From Salinispirillum marinum (GTDB lineage Bacteria; Pseudomonadota; Gammaproteobacteria; Pseudomonadales; Natronospirillaceae): a stretch of 64,000 nt of DNA. Location: the NCBI RefSeq assembly GCF_042651565.1, contig NZ_JBHSDF010000003.1; one strand, 5' to 3'. Each line of letters begins with the position of its first letter. Within the stretch, counting starts at the first letter, position 1. A program made the position numbers and the translations under genes. Below are positions 42,483-51,921 of the stretch, piece by piece. Below the pieces are notes generated by a model. It saw only the letters and a program-made list of their open reading frames with translations, made no database searches and had not been told where the DNA came from.

Positions 42483-44501
42483 ATGCGTGCCTTTCCTTTT
42501 ATTGCACTACCTATTGCGTCATTACTCTTGAGTGCCTGCGCCCGTCATGACGCCACAGAAGTACCGGACGCCGAGTTGGGCGGTGCCGACACCCAGCAAG
42601 TACAGCGTATGATCTTCCCTGGCCCCGATGTTCCGCCACCGCGCGATCTTGGCGTATCCTCGTTGACCCAAGTGAGCGATCCGCATACCTTGGAAGCCTT
42701 CCTCAAAGCCGGATTAGCCAGAGCCTACTCCGAACATCCTCCGTTTATGATCATGCGCACCATGGGCATGGCAGAAACCGCGACAATGGACAGCGCAGCG
42801 GTTCCGGCTCCGGTCAGCGAAACCAACACCATTGAACAGGGTGTCGATGAAGCTGACCGGGTGAAGTATCTGAACAATCATCTCTATATTCTGAATGAAC
42901 CTAGGGTGTTTTATCCGTGGCGTATGGCGGAAGAGGATTGGCGTGCAGCGCGCGAGATCACACCCGCCAGTATTCAGACATTCACGGTACGCCCCGATGC
43001 AACGCATGAACCGCGTGGCAGTTACTCCCTGCACCCGGACTTGGTGTGGGTGAATGGCTTCTATGCGTATGAAGACAGTCTGTTGGCCGTGGGTGGTCGC
43101 CGTATGCCTTACCATGGCTGGAACGAACCCTTGTTTTGGCAAAACGGCAAGGTGGCGGTAGAAGCGATAGATGTGCGACAGCCCGACCGCATACAGCCTG
43201 GTTGGACACTGACGATAGACGGCGACTTGGTGGATAGCCGTCGGGTCGATAATTATATGGTGCTGGTCAGTCGATTCAGCCCGGCGCTTAAGGGATTAAC
43301 ACATACTTGGAACGATGACGAAGCCAAAGCTCGTAACGCAGAGATACTGACCCAAGCGACCATACACGATCTACTACCAAGCATGACGTTCAACGGTCAG
43401 TCCATTGCACCCGCGGCGATGGCGCAAGGCTGCTATCTGCCATTAGAGGGAGAATGGACCGAGGCGGGTTATCACACCCTGACGCAGATCACCTTGATTG
43501 ACTTGAACAATCCCGAGCAATTCACCACCGAATGCGCCGCGACCCCGATCAACGGCATTTACCAGAACCGCGAAGCGCTGTATTTGCTAGACAGCCCGGA
43601 TTGGAACAGCCAACGCAGCCAGTTGCACCGGTTCGACCTTACCACCGCTCGCCCTACTTATTTCGATAGCTACGACTATGAGGGTGCGCTGGGCTGGAAC
43701 AACCCTGAATTTCGCATTCGGGAACACAACCACGTGCTGACCATGGTCACCACCGAATACGTTAATGACGATTGGTGGCATCGCCTGATCAATGTCGCCG
43801 TGGAGCCTGACGGTTTCAGAGAACTTGCGGTACTGCCGAATGACCGCGAACCCGAGCGCATCGGCAAACCGCGTGAAAATGTGCAGGGTGTGCGCCTGAC
43901 GGATGACCGGGCGTTTATTGTGACCTTTGAACGCACCGACCCGCTGTATGTGATTGATATCACGCAGCCGGACGCGCCCTACATGACGGATGCTTATGAG
44001 GAAACCGGCTTTTCGGATTACCTGCATCGTGTGACGGATGATATTTTGGTCGGTATTGGCTTTCAGGCCGATTTGGAGGGCGTGCAAACGGCCTTAAAAG
44101 TGAGTCTGTACGATGCGTCTGTAGCCGGTGATTTGCGTTCAGTGTACGACGACGAATGGGGTGGGCGGGGCTCCTTTGCTCCCGTATTGCACAACCATCA
44201 TGCGTTAACCGGTTTGGCGTGGCCCAATGAGCCGCGCTATCGCATGGCATTCCCCGTTTTGCTGGCGGAAAACTGGCAAGAACGGCAAGCGGGCGTATTG
44301 CTGTACGACATCACCACCGCGCCCGCGCCGACCTGGGATGCCCAGTGGGTGCCCATTAAAGCACGAGCCGGAGATGACTGGACGACAGTGCAAGACGCTC
44401 GCGCATTTTTCTACGGCGATGCGGTGCATCTGGTATGGGGCCAAGAGTTGATTTCATTCCCTTGGCAAAACCCCAGCGCTCAGCGCCGCACCACTTGGTA
44501 A
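42483..44501 (+). CDS. Secreted beta-propeller lipoprotein (PF09826-like)
   Basis: 672 residues with lipobox LLSAC after 'FPFIALPIASL'. The conserved entry to the domain, TNTIEQGVDEADRVKYLNNHLYIL, is characteristic of the secreted C-terminal beta-propeller family. Repeated blade-like strands with W and D at turns run to the end. Role unknown; known relatives are exported and unstudied. AAGGAG ribosome site 6 nt before the ATG. Monocistronic. Confidence 0.82.
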   Translation: MRAFPFIALPIASLLLSACARHDATEVPDAELGGADTQQVQRMIFPGPDVPPPRDLGVSSLTQVSDPHTLEAFLKAGLARAYSEHPPFMIMRTMGMAETATMDSAAVPAPVSETNTIEQGVDEADRVKYLNNHLYILNEPRVFYPWRMAEEDWRAAREITPASIQTFTVRPDATHEPRGSYSLHPDLVWVNGFYAYEDSLLAVGGRRMPYHGWNEPLFWQNGKVAVEAIDVRQPDRIQPGWTLTIDGDLVDSRRVDNYMVLVSRFSPALKGLTHTWNDDEAKARNAEILTQATIHDLLPSMTFNGQSIAPAAMAQGCYLPLEGEWTEAGYHTLTQITLIDLNNPEQFTTECAATPINGIYQNREALYLLDSPDWNSQRSQLHRFDLTTARPTYFDSYDYEGALGWNNPEFRIREHNHVLTMVTTEYVNDDWWHRLINVAVEPDGFRELAVLPNDREPERIGKPRENVQGVRLTDDRAFIVTFERTDPLYVIDITQPDAPYMTDAYEETGFSDYLHRVTDDILVGIGFQADLEGVQTALKVSLYDASVAGDLRSVYDDEWGGRGSFAPVLHNHHALTGLAWPNEPRYRMAFPVLLAENWQERQAGVLLYDITTAPAPTWDAQWVPIKARAGDDWTTVQDARAFFYGDAVHLVWGQELISFPWQNPSAQRRTTW

Positions 44502-44518
44502 TTTGAGGCGATAGACGA

Positions 44519-44968
44519 CTATAAAATCGCAACGAGCGCATCCACCACCCATTGATGATCCTCCGCTTGCGGTAAACCGGAAACGGTTACCGCGCCAATG
44601 ATTCCCATGCCTTTTAAGCGCAAAGGAAAACCGCCACCGTGCCCTGCATAGTGCTGTACATCGATGTACTCTTTGGCCTCAAAGGTGGTGCCTTTCGCTT
44701 GCGCCGCTTGACCCAGATAAAAACTGCTGTTGCCAAAGCGCAGGACCGAAGCGCGTTTGCGCTCCACCCAAAAATGCTGTTCAGGTTGGGTGCCGGGTGT
44801 CGCCGTGCGGTACAGAATCTGCTGAAACGCGAACACCTCCACCACCAACGCCTTACGTTCCGTCAAGGCGCGGGTGCGTAAGTGCTCACCTAAGGCCCAT
44901 GCGGTGTTTGCATCGAAGTGGGTAAATTGCAATCGGTCTTCTTGTTCCAACAAGGTTTCTAAATTCAT
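44519..44968 (-). CDS. UPF0303/haem-degrading-domain protein
   Basis: 149 residues of the YBR137W/UPF0303 group (GlcG/HbpS-like fold): FWVERKRASVLRFGNSSFYL, GHGGGFPLRLKGMGIIGAVT, VSGLPQAEDHQWVVDAL. Relatives are called haem-degrading by similarity to HbpS, which is not proof of activity. It lies 19 bp after a Gfo/Idh/MocA oxidoreductase on the same strand, an operon seen in other proteobacteria. Confidence 0.82.
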   Translation of the reverse strand: MNLETLLEQEDRLQFTHFDANTAWALGEHLRTRALTERKALVVEVFAFQQILYRTATPGTQPEQHFWVERKRASVLRFGNSSFYLGQAAQAKGTTFEAKEYIDVQHYAGHGGGFPLRLKGMGIIGAVTVSGLPQAEDHQWVVDALVAIL

Positions 44969-44987
44969 CGTTATGCATCCATCTTGG

Positions 44988-46052
44988 TCAAAATGTTGGC
45001 TGGTACTGCCAGTCTAACCAGCGGCCCTCGGCGGAGGACTGTTCCGCCAGTTGTAAGCCATAAACCAATTGGCAGGCATCAGCGAGCGAAACAGGGGCAG
45101 GGCCACGGCCATGAATGGCGTCGGCCAATTGTTGATAGAAGGCGCGATAGTGACCGCTCGCTAACGCCTGAGATTGAGTACCTTGGGCATCGCTCAGGTC
45201 CGCTGTTTGTGCAGCGCCTTGAGAGGGGTAGTCCGGGTGCCAAGGCATCTGACCGGCGCGTAATGCGGCTTCCTGTGGGTCCAAGCCCCAGGCGTGCCAA
45301 CTGCCGCCCTCAAAGCGCGCTGCGAAACGGCGCATCGGTCCAGCCTCAAAGGGCGTGGAGCCTAAATGCACGACTTTGTCGCCGTAGTCCAATTGCACCT
45401 CAAACCAATCGGTGGTGGTGCCACCGTCTCGTAGGGTGCGCAAGGTCGCATTCAGGCGTTGGGGTGTGCCCAGAAGGTGTAATACCTGATCCAGAATGTG
45501 CGGACCCAAATCCCAAAAAATGCCCGTGCCAACTCCCGGTTGTTCGCGCCAGCGTTGTTGCGGGGTAGGGCGAAAGCGATCAAAGCGGGTGTCCAGATGT
45601 TTTAAGCTGCCCAGCGAGCCGTTGCTTACCAGTTCGCGGAGGATTTGAAAATCGCCATCAAAGCGCCGGTTCTGATACACCGTCAGCACTTTGCCCTGCC
45701 GCTGCGCCAAGGTAGCAAGGGTTTCCATTTGCGCCAACTCCGTCACCGAGGGTTTTTCCAGTAGTACATGCTTACCGGCCAAGAGGGCGGCTTCAGCCAA
45801 TGGAAAATGCAAGGCATTGGGGGCGGTGATCACGATAAGGTCTAGATCATCATCTGCCAGAAGGGCTTCTGCGCTTGCGACCACGCGCGCTTCTGGTGCC
45901 AGTTCTGCCACCGCTTCCGCTTGTCGGCTGTTTACTGCCGTTAATTGAAAATCCGGGTGGTCGAGAATGAACGGGGCATGAAATATGCGCCCAGAGAGAC
46001 CAAAGCCAATCAGACCAGTCTTAATGGTGGAGTGTGTCACAGAAGCCCTCAT
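44988..46052 (-). CDS. Gfo/Idh/MocA-family oxidoreductase (YdgJ-like)
   Basis: 354 residues. The Rossmann start IKTGLIGFGLSGRIFHAPFI, the cofactor motif LLEKPSVTE (EKP with the catalytic Lys), and the substrate-domain stretch GTGIFWDLGPHILDQVLHLL with a His are all present. NAD(P)-dependent, close to YdgJ and scyllo-inositol 2-dehydrogenase-like enzymes; the sugar or polyol substrate is not determined. Operon with the UPF0303 gene. Confidence 0.87.
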   Translation of the reverse strand: MRASVTHSTIKTGLIGFGLSGRIFHAPFILDHPDFQLTAVNSRQAEAVAELAPEARVVASAEALLADDDLDLIVITAPNALHFPLAEAALLAGKHVLLEKPSVTELAQMETLATLAQRQGKVLTVYQNRRFDGDFQILRELVSNGSLGSLKHLDTRFDRFRPTPQQRWREQPGVGTGIFWDLGPHILDQVLHLLGTPQRLNATLRTLRDGGTTTDWFEVQLDYGDKVVHLGSTPFEAGPMRRFAARFEGGSWHAWGLDPQEAALRAGQMPWHPDYPSQGAAQTADLSDAQGTQSQALASGHYRAFYQQLADAIHGRGPAPVSLADACQLVYGLQLAEQSSAEGRWLDWQYQPTF

Positions 46053-46149
46053 GTCAGCGGAAAGTAAGAAAAGTAAGGCTGTACTTTAATGCCAGCCTGC
46101 TGACCTTCACGCAAGTATCAAAATGTAACGCACCACGCTAGAGCTGTCT

Positions 46150-46165
46150 TGGTGCGGATTTTGCT
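46150..46165 (+). promoter_or_regulatory. Possible sigma-54 promoter before the purine permease
   Basis: TGGTGCGGATTTTGCT fits TGGYRYR-N4-TTGCW with correct spacing. It would give a leader of about 190 nt. GCACC/GGTGC motifs at 46130, 46190 and 46220, and a TGCGCCA-TCTTA-TGGTGCA repeat at 46254-46272, recall NtrC-like half sites but with the wrong spacing. Confidence 0.35.
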
Positions 46166-46365
46166 AACTTGACTAAGCGGTCAGTGAGGGTGCATTGTCA
46201 ACCCAAGATGACGCACCAAAACTTTCCATAACTTTACAGAATCGGGAAACTGCGCCATCTTATGGTGCAGGGTGATGTTTTACGTTCGTTCATCAAGGGA
46301 TACCCCAATGCACGAATCATGAACGCACCGAGCTCGACTCCAACAACAAACCAGAGAGCACGATT

Positions 46366-47655
46366 ATGCTAGAACGTCTGTTTCAGATCCAAGCACAAGG
46401 CTCCAGCGTCAAAACGGAAGTGATCGCTGGGATCACCACTTTCTTGACCATGGCCTACATTATTTTTGTGAACCCCGACATCTTGTCGGCAACCGGTATG
46501 GACCGTGATTCTATCTTTGTGGCGACCTGTTTAGCCGCAGCGGTAGGCTGTTTGATCATGGGCCTGTGGGCAAACTACCCCATCGCGCAAGCGCCCGGTA
46601 TGGGCTTGAACGCCTTCTTCACCTACGGCGTCGTGTTGGGCATGGGCCACGCGTGGGAAACAGCCTTGGGGGCAGTCTTCCTGTCCGGTGTGATCTTCAT
46701 GCTGTTGAGTATCTTCAAGGTGCGTGAATGGATCATCAACGCCATTCCCAAGTCTGTACGTTTAGGCATCGGTGCCGGTATCGGTTTCTTCCTGGCCATC
46801 ATCGCCATGCAGAATGCTGGCATTGTGATCGGTAATCCGGCGACCTTGGTAAGTTTGGGTGATTTGACGTCTGCCTCAGCCATCTATGCGTTGATTGGCT
46901 TTTTCATCATTGCCGCTTTGGCGTATTTGAAGATTACCGGCGCCGTCATGATCGGTGTGCTGGCCGTTACCGTAGCATCCGCCATTACGGGTCATAACAG
47001 CATTGGTGGTTTTATTTCCATGCCGCCATCCATTGCACCGACGTTCTTCCAACTCGACATCGTCGGGGCGCTGGATGTAGCGATGATCAGCGTGATCTTC
47101 TCCTTCTTGTTCGTCGACTTGTTTGATACCTCCGGTACATTGATCGGTGTCGCCGAGCGCGGCAAACTGTTGGATAAAGACGGCAACCTGCCACGTATTA
47201 ATCGCGCCATGATGTCGGACTCCACCGCTACCATGGCCGGTGCTCTGTTGGGTACTTCTACGACCACCAGTTACATTGAAAGCGCGGCGGGTATTTCGTC
47301 CGGTGGCCGCACAGGCTTAACGGCCGTAGTGGTTGCGGGTTTATTCCTCCTGTGTTTGTTCTTTGCACCCTTAGCCGGTTCAGTACCTGCCTTTGCTACC
47401 GCTGGGGCGTTGCTGTACGTCGCCGTGTTAATGACCGGTTCATTGGCGAAAGTAGACTGGGACGATGTGACCGAAGCCGCGCCGGTAATGATTGCCGCGC
47501 TGGCTATGCCGTTCACTTATTCCATTGCGGAAGGTATTGCGTTGGCGTTCATCAGTTACGCCGCCATCAAAACCTTGTCCGGCAAATGGAAGGATGTCAG
47601 CATAGCGGCCTACGTTTTGGCAGCGCTGTTTGTGCTGAAATACATCTTCCTTTAA
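46366..47655 (+). CDS. NCS2-family purine permease (AzgA/GhxP-like)
   Basis: 429 residues with about 12-14 membrane segments. The AzgA-type signature GLNAFFTYGVVLGMGHAWET and the conserved FVDLFDTSGTLIGVAERGKL are present; motif SYIESAAGISSGGRTGLTAV is intact. It imports adenine, guanine or hypoxanthine with protons. apt follows after 9 bp and gpt after that, so uptake and phosphoribosylation are encoded together. Confidence 0.9.
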   Translation: MLERLFQIQAQGSSVKTEVIAGITTFLTMAYIIFVNPDILSATGMDRDSIFVATCLAAAVGCLIMGLWANYPIAQAPGMGLNAFFTYGVVLGMGHAWETALGAVFLSGVIFMLLSIFKVREWIINAIPKSVRLGIGAGIGFFLAIIAMQNAGIVIGNPATLVSLGDLTSASAIYALIGFFIIAALAYLKITGAVMIGVLAVTVASAITGHNSIGGFISMPPSIAPTFFQLDIVGALDVAMISVIFSFLFVDLFDTSGTLIGVAERGKLLDKDGNLPRINRAMMSDSTATMAGALLGTSTTTSYIESAAGISSGGRTGLTAVVVAGLFLLCLFFAPLAGSVPAFATAGALLYVAVLMTGSLAKVDWDDVTEAAPVMIAALAMPFTYSIAEGIALAFISYAAIKTLSGKWKDVSIAAYVLAALFVLKYIFL

Positions 47656-47664
47656 GAGTAAAAC

Positions 47665-48219
47665 ATGACCACGATGACCCCTTACAGTGACTACATTAAA
47701 AGTGTGATTCGCACGGTACGCGACTGGCCGCAACCCGGCGTGAACTTCCGCGATATCACACCGCTGATGCAGCAAAAAGCCGCCTTTCGCAAACTGATCG
47801 ATTCTTTTGTACATCGTTATCAGGAAGTGCAGATCGATGCCATTGCAGCGATTGATGCGCGCGGATTCATTGTTGGGGCGCCCCTTGCGTACGAATTGGG
47901 GGCGAGTTTCGTGCCGGTACGGAAGAAGGGCAAATTGCCCTTCAAAACGCTGAGCGAAACCTACAAACTGGAATACGGCGAAGCAACGGTTGAATTACAC
48001 GCCGATGCCTTTAATCCCGGTAATCGCATCCTAGTGATTGATGATCTGATTGCCACCGGTGGCACCATGCTGGCGGCGGCAAATTTGATTAAGCGTTTAG
48101 GGGGCGAAGTGGTAGAATGTGCAGCCATTATTGACCTACCCGAGCTGGGTGGTTCCGCCGCCATTGAACACGCGGGATTCAGTGTCTTCAGTGTGTGTGA
48201 ATTCAGCGAATCCGAATAG
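47665..48219 (+). CDS. apt: Adenine phosphoribosyltransferase
   Basis: 184 residues. The type I PRTase fold has the PRPP loop VLVIDDLIATGGTM-type (ILVIDDLIATGGTMLA) and the adenine-specific N-terminus (VRDWPQPGVNFRDITPL, DARGFIVGAPLAYELG). It converts adenine plus PRPP to AMP. It follows the purine permease by 9 bp in the same transcript and is closed by a terminator. Confidence 0.95.
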   Translation: MTTMTPYSDYIKSVIRTVRDWPQPGVNFRDITPLMQQKAAFRKLIDSFVHRYQEVQIDAIAAIDARGFIVGAPLAYELGASFVPVRKKGKLPFKTLSETYKLEYGEATVELHADAFNPGNRILVIDDLIATGGTMLAAANLIKRLGGEVVECAAIIDLPELGGSAAIEHAGFSVFSVCEFSESE

Positions 48220-48249
48220 ACCGTAAGTTGATTGACATCATCGTACGGT

Positions 48250-48273
48250 AAGGTGCCTTAGGGCACCTTTTTT
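48250..48273 (+). terminator. Rho-independent terminator
   Basis: AAGGTGCC-TTA-GGCACCTT-type stem with a TTTTTT tail, 30 bp after apt; separates it from gpt. Confidence 0.85.
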
Positions 48274-48309
48274 GTACCTAAGAGCAGTGGGGCATCACTG
48301 GAGAAAAAT

Positions 48310-48804
48310 ATGACCACAGAACGCTACCGCAAATATTTCACCATCAGTTGGGATCAGATTCACCGGGATACCCGTGAACTGTCAACACGGCTGGTGGGCA
48401 ATCAGTACAAAGGCATTATTGCCATCACCCGTGGTGGTCTTATTCCAGCGGGACTAATTGCCCGCGAATTGAACATCCTTTGGGTTGATACCATAGGTGT
48501 GTCCAGCTACGACCACATGGAACAGCGCAGTTTGAAAGTACTGAAAAAATTCTCGCCCGAAGTGGGTGATGGCGAAGGCTACTTGCTGGTCGATGATCTG
48601 GTGGATACCGGCTCAACGGCGCGGTTGGTGCGCGACATGCTGCCCAAAGCCAAGTTTGTGACCGTGTACGCCAAACCCGATGGCATTCCCCTGGTGGACG
48701 AATTCATCACCGAAGTCTCGCAAGACACCTGGATTCAATTCCCTTGGGATATGGGGTTTAGCTATGTTGAGCCCGTAATCTCAAGGTTTGGGAAGGATGG
48801 ATAA
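48310..48804 (+). CDS. gpt: Xanthine-guanine phosphoribosyltransferase
   Basis: 164 residues, very close to enterobacterial Gpt: RYRKYFTISWDQIHRDTREL, ITRGGLIPAGLIARELNI, PRPP loop LVDDLVDTGSTARLV, and the C-terminal DTWIQFPWDMGF. It salvages xanthine, guanine and hypoxanthine to nucleotides. Separate promoter expected behind the apt terminator. Confidence 0.95.
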   Translation: MTTERYRKYFTISWDQIHRDTRELSTRLVGNQYKGIIAITRGGLIPAGLIARELNILWVDTIGVSSYDHMEQRSLKVLKKFSPEVGDGEGYLLVDDLVDTGSTARLVRDMLPKAKFVTVYAKPDGIPLVDEFITEVSQDTWIQFPWDMGFSYVEPVISRFGKDG

Positions 48805-48830
48805 TCCTCTTCGGACGTCTTGATTGCTGG

Positions 48831-48889
48831 ATTATACGGAAATTAGGAGTATTATCTTTTTAGGATAAACTTGCTAAGGTCCGTATAAT
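48831..48889. promoter_or_regulatory. Symmetrical promoter/operator of the stand-alone ATPase
   Basis: Perfect 10-bp arms ATTATACGGA (48831-48840) and TCCGTATAAT (48880-48889) are 39 bp apart; the right arm runs into the ATG. An inner TTATC-TTTTTAG-GATAA repeat (about 48852-48868) lies midway. No ribosome site precedes the ATG. Confidence 0.6.
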
Positions 48890-50072
48890 GAACCCGGTAA
48901 CCAACCCCTACTCACCCGGTGCAGGTACGCCACCCACCGAACTGGCAGGACGTGACGACCTAAGAGAAACGGTACGCATAGCCATAGCCCGGTTGCGGCT
49001 TGGGCGGCCAGCCAAAAGTCAGTTATTGATCGGTCTACGTGGTGTTGGTAAAACGGTATTGCTTGAACAAATGCGCCTCGATGCCGAAAAAGAAGGCGTG
49101 CATACAGTACGTATTGAAACACCCGAAAACCGTTCTTTGCCCGCTTTATTAGCCCCACAACTGAGGCTAGCCTTATTGCGCCTCAGCCGTATTAAAACCG
49201 CACAACATGTTGCCCATAAAGCGTTACGCGCCTTGGCAGGGTTTGCCACGTCACTGAAAATGAAGTTTGGCGATATTGAAGTCGGGTTAGACTTCGAGCC
49301 CGAGCCCGGATTAGCGGACAATGGTGACTTAGAGGGCGATTTAACGACATTGTTGGCCGCGGTGGGCGTTGCTGCACAGCACGCTGATACTGCATTGGTG
49401 ATGTTTATCGATGAACTGCAATATGTGAGCGAAAATGAACTGGCGGCATTGATTACAGCACTGCACCGCTGCGCGCAAGATCGCCTTCCCGTTGCCATGA
49501 TGGGAGCAGGGCTACCGCAACTACGAGGTAAAGCAGGCAATGCAAAATCGTATGCAGAGCGATTGTTTGACTATCCTGAAATTGGGCCGCTTGAGCATGA
49601 TGATGCTGTAAAAGCCATTTTAGAACCCGCGCGAGAGGAAGGTGTTGCCTTCGAGGTGGAAGCCGTAGAAGCTATTGTTAAAGAAACCCAAGGTTATCCC
49701 TACTTTCTGCAAGAATGGGGTAAGCATACATGGGACGTTGCCCGACAAAGCCCTATTACTGTAGATGATGTGATCACCGCGCATCAGCTGACCATCGCAG
49801 CGTTGGATGAGAGCTTCTTTCGTGTCCGATTTGACCGACTAACACCCGCGGAAAAACGTTACATTCGCGCCATGGCCGAATTAGGCGCCGGGCCGCATCG
49901 TTCCGGAGACATTGCGGCTTTGTTGCAGCGTGAGGTAACCAGCTTGGCACCATTGCGCAGCAAGCTGATTGAGAAAGGCATGATCTATAGCCCAAACCAT
50001 GGTGACACCGCATTCACTGTTCCGCTGTTCGATGAATTTATGCGGCGTACCATGCGCTTGGAAAATCTTTAA
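48888..50072 (+). CDS. Stand-alone AAA/STAND-like ATPase with winged-helix tail
   Basis: 394 residues. The start reads NPYSPGAGTPPTELAGRDDL; Walker A is GLRGVGKTVLLEQM, Walker B is ALVMFIDELQYV, and sensor-1 is PVAMMGAGLPQL. The C-terminal ~90 residues look like a winged helix (IAALLQREVTSLAPLRSKLI). Members of this ATPase family are scattered in bacterial chromosomes as single genes with unknown function. Composition is like the neighbours. The upstream symmetrical site and absent ribosome site make it unusual. Confidence 0.75.
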   Translation: MNPVTNPYSPGAGTPPTELAGRDDLRETVRIAIARLRLGRPAKSQLLIGLRGVGKTVLLEQMRLDAEKEGVHTVRIETPENRSLPALLAPQLRLALLRLSRIKTAQHVAHKALRALAGFATSLKMKFGDIEVGLDFEPEPGLADNGDLEGDLTTLLAAVGVAAQHADTALVMFIDELQYVSENELAALITALHRCAQDRLPVAMMGAGLPQLRGKAGNAKSYAERLFDYPEIGPLEHDDAVKAILEPAREEGVAFEVEAVEAIVKETQGYPYFLQEWGKHTWDVARQSPITVDDVITAHQLTIAALDESFFRVRFDRLTPAEKRYIRAMAELGAGPHRSGDIAALLQREVTSLAPLRSKLIEKGMIYSPNHGDTAFTVPLFDEFMRRTMRLENL

Positions 50073-50093
50073 CGGAGGATCAGGAGGTTGCGT

Positions 50094-50495
50094 CTAACGC
50101 GTCAGCGCCAACCCAACCATTACCCACAATGCAATCAACACAACATTGCTAAAATGAAACACCAACATGCGGTGTACCACGTTGTTGTACGTCAGGTGTA
50201 CGGCCGCATGTCCTGCCCGGCCTGCCACATAAAGCCAGCCTAAGCCGGTAATCCACGCTCCCTCAATGGGGTACAGTACGCAGATCAGTGCGGCCACATA
50301 AAACAACACCGGCATTTCAAACAGGTTGCTGTAGTGTCGCGTAGCCTGTTGCAGATACTTTGGCGCTTCGCCACTCACTAAGCGGAAATACCCGATCGAA
50401 ACTTCACCCTTCATCACCGCCCGAAAACGCATCGCAAAGCCGGCAAACAACAACACAAAGGTAAAGGCCACCATGGCCAATAGCGGGTAGATCAT
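50094..50495 (-). CDS. MAPEG-family membrane protein
   Basis: 133 residues, four membrane segments. RFRAVMKGEVSIGYFRL, RHYSNLFEMPVLFYVA and RAGHAAVHLTYNNVVHRMLV are the MAPEG pattern (glutathione-dependent or related membrane enzymes). Bacterial members have no defined substrate. Faces the AAA ATPase convergently. Confidence 0.82.
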   Translation of the reverse strand: MIYPLLAMVAFTFVLLFAGFAMRFRAVMKGEVSIGYFRLVSGEAPKYLQQATRHYSNLFEMPVLFYVAALICVLYPIEGAWITGLGWLYVAGRAGHAAVHLTYNNVVHRMLVFHFSNVVLIALWVMVGLALTR

Positions 50496-50633
50496 GATTA
50501 AGCTTCCTCAAACAGTGAACGTTGTCGCATGGTAGCAAGTTCTGGCCTTAAAACAGCACAGCAAGCAAAGATACGTTTGATTTGCATGTCGAGCGTAGTG
50601 GGAACCGCAAGAATTCAATGGCGGTTGTGCGTA

Positions 50634-51020
50634 TTAGTTCACAGCGACCGCTATGGCGCAAAGCAGCAGTACAATGGTAACCGGTGCCCACAGTCGTCTT
50701 TCTTTTTTGCTGGGTGTAATGCTGTTGAGCACCGCACTCAGCGCACAAAATGCCACCACAAACCAAATTGCTACCGTGGAAAAGGCGTAAAAACCCGGGA
50801 ACATAAGCCCCGCCCGTGTTAACACAATCAACGCAAGGCATAACAGCAGCAACGCTTGCACCACTGCCGCCACCCGCAGTGATGGCGGAAAACGACCGGG
50901 GTATTTTCCGCCCATCGCCATCTCGCCCCACGGCGCACCGGCGGCGAGCGCTAATTGAAAGAGCACCGTCAGAGCGGTGAGCATGCTGAAAAAATAGGCC
51001 GCTAGGATGGGGTAGGTCAT
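50634..51020 (-). CDS. Small four-helix membrane protein, unknown
   Basis: 128 residues with four hydrophobic helices (about 5-28, 47-68, 75-98, 108-127). The conserved loop GAPWGEMAMGGKYPGRFPP followed by LRVAAVVQALLLL is seen in an unnamed bacterial membrane family. No functional clue. Same strand as the MAPEG gene and the DMT transporter. Confidence 0.7.
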   Translation of the reverse strand: MTYPILAAYFFSMLTALTVLFQLALAAGAPWGEMAMGGKYPGRFPPSLRVAAVVQALLLLCLALIVLTRAGLMFPGFYAFSTVAIWFVVAFCALSAVLNSITPSKKERRLWAPVTIVLLLCAIAVAVN

Positions 51021-51072
51021 TATGTGATGGGCTTCTGTAGTGGAAGGCTAAGTCTGCGCCAGTGTAGCGTCT

Positions 51073-51921
51073 TTATCTTAGTTGTCGATCTTTGCTTAAA
51101 ATCACCAAGGCAATGCCACCCAGAATGGCTAACGACGCCAGAACAAACCGCAACGTCATGGCTTCGTTCAAGAGCACAATGCCACCCAGCGCCGTAATGA
51201 CCGGTACACTCAATTGCACTGTCGCCGCGTTGGTCGCTCGTAACATGGGCAAAACCGAGTACCAGAGCGCGTAGCCTAAACCGGACGTAATGGCACCCGA
51301 AGCAATCGCATACCCAATACCAGCGTAGTCCAAACTGCTACGTGCATAGAACGCGATGGCCAACAGGACGGCAAAAACCGAAGCTCGCAGGAAATTCCCA
51401 GCGGTTACCAGAGTAGGATCACCCGCGCCCTTTCCGCGCACAGAATAGACGCCCCACGCCATGCCCGCGGCCAACATCAACAGAGAGCCAAACAGCGGTG
51501 GTGCCGACAAACCGGGCAGCATCAGCACAACCAATCCGCCTACCGCTAGCACAAGGCCAGCAAGTTGTTGTTTGATCAGTCGCTCGCCCGTCCAAAATCC
51601 ATAACCGATCATGGTTGCCTGAACTGCCCCGAAGAGGAGCAGAGCACCAGTCGCCGCCGTCAGACTGAAATAGGCGAACGAGAAACAGGCCGCGTACGCA
51701 AACAACGCAATGGCGGACACCCAATTGCCTTTGCCAGTGTGGTCACGATGCAAGAACATCGTGATGGCCCACAGTACCAATGCACCAGAGATTAACCGAA
51801 TAGACGTAAAGCTGACCGCGTCGATGGTAGTTTGTGTTAGTGCTATGCGGGCTAAGAGTGAATTACCGGCGAAGGCGGTCATGGCGAGTAGCGTAAGTAG
51901 AGCAATGCGTAAGAAAGGCAT
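51073..51921 (-). CDS. EamA/DMT-superfamily permease
   Basis: 282 residues, ten predicted helices in two EamA repeats (first: AGNSLLARIALTQTTIDAVS, FTSIRLISGALVLW; second: GIGYAIASGAITSGLGYALW). A metabolite exporter or importer of the drug/metabolite transporter superfamily; the solute is unknown. Confidence 0.85.
   Translation of the reverse strand: MPFLRIALLTLLAMTAFAGNSLLARIALTQTTIDAVSFTSIRLISGALVLWAITMFLHRDHTGKGNWVSAIALFAYAACFSFAYFSLTAATGALLLFGAVQATMIGYGFWTGERLIKQQLAGLVLAVGGLVVLMLPGLSAPPLFGSLLMLAAGMAWGVYSVRGKGAGDPTLVTAGNFLRASVFAVLLAIAFYARSSLDYAGIGYAIASGAITSGLGYALWYSVLPMLRATNAATVQLSVPVITALGGIVLLNEAMTLRFVLASLAILGGIALVILSKDRQLR

Noticed and set aside
46190..46272. NtrC binding sites before the purine permease
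   Set aside because: GCACC/GGTGC halves are present, but their spacing (7 and 16 bp) does not fit the known 5-bp NtrC spacing; kept only as a note with the possible sigma-54 element.
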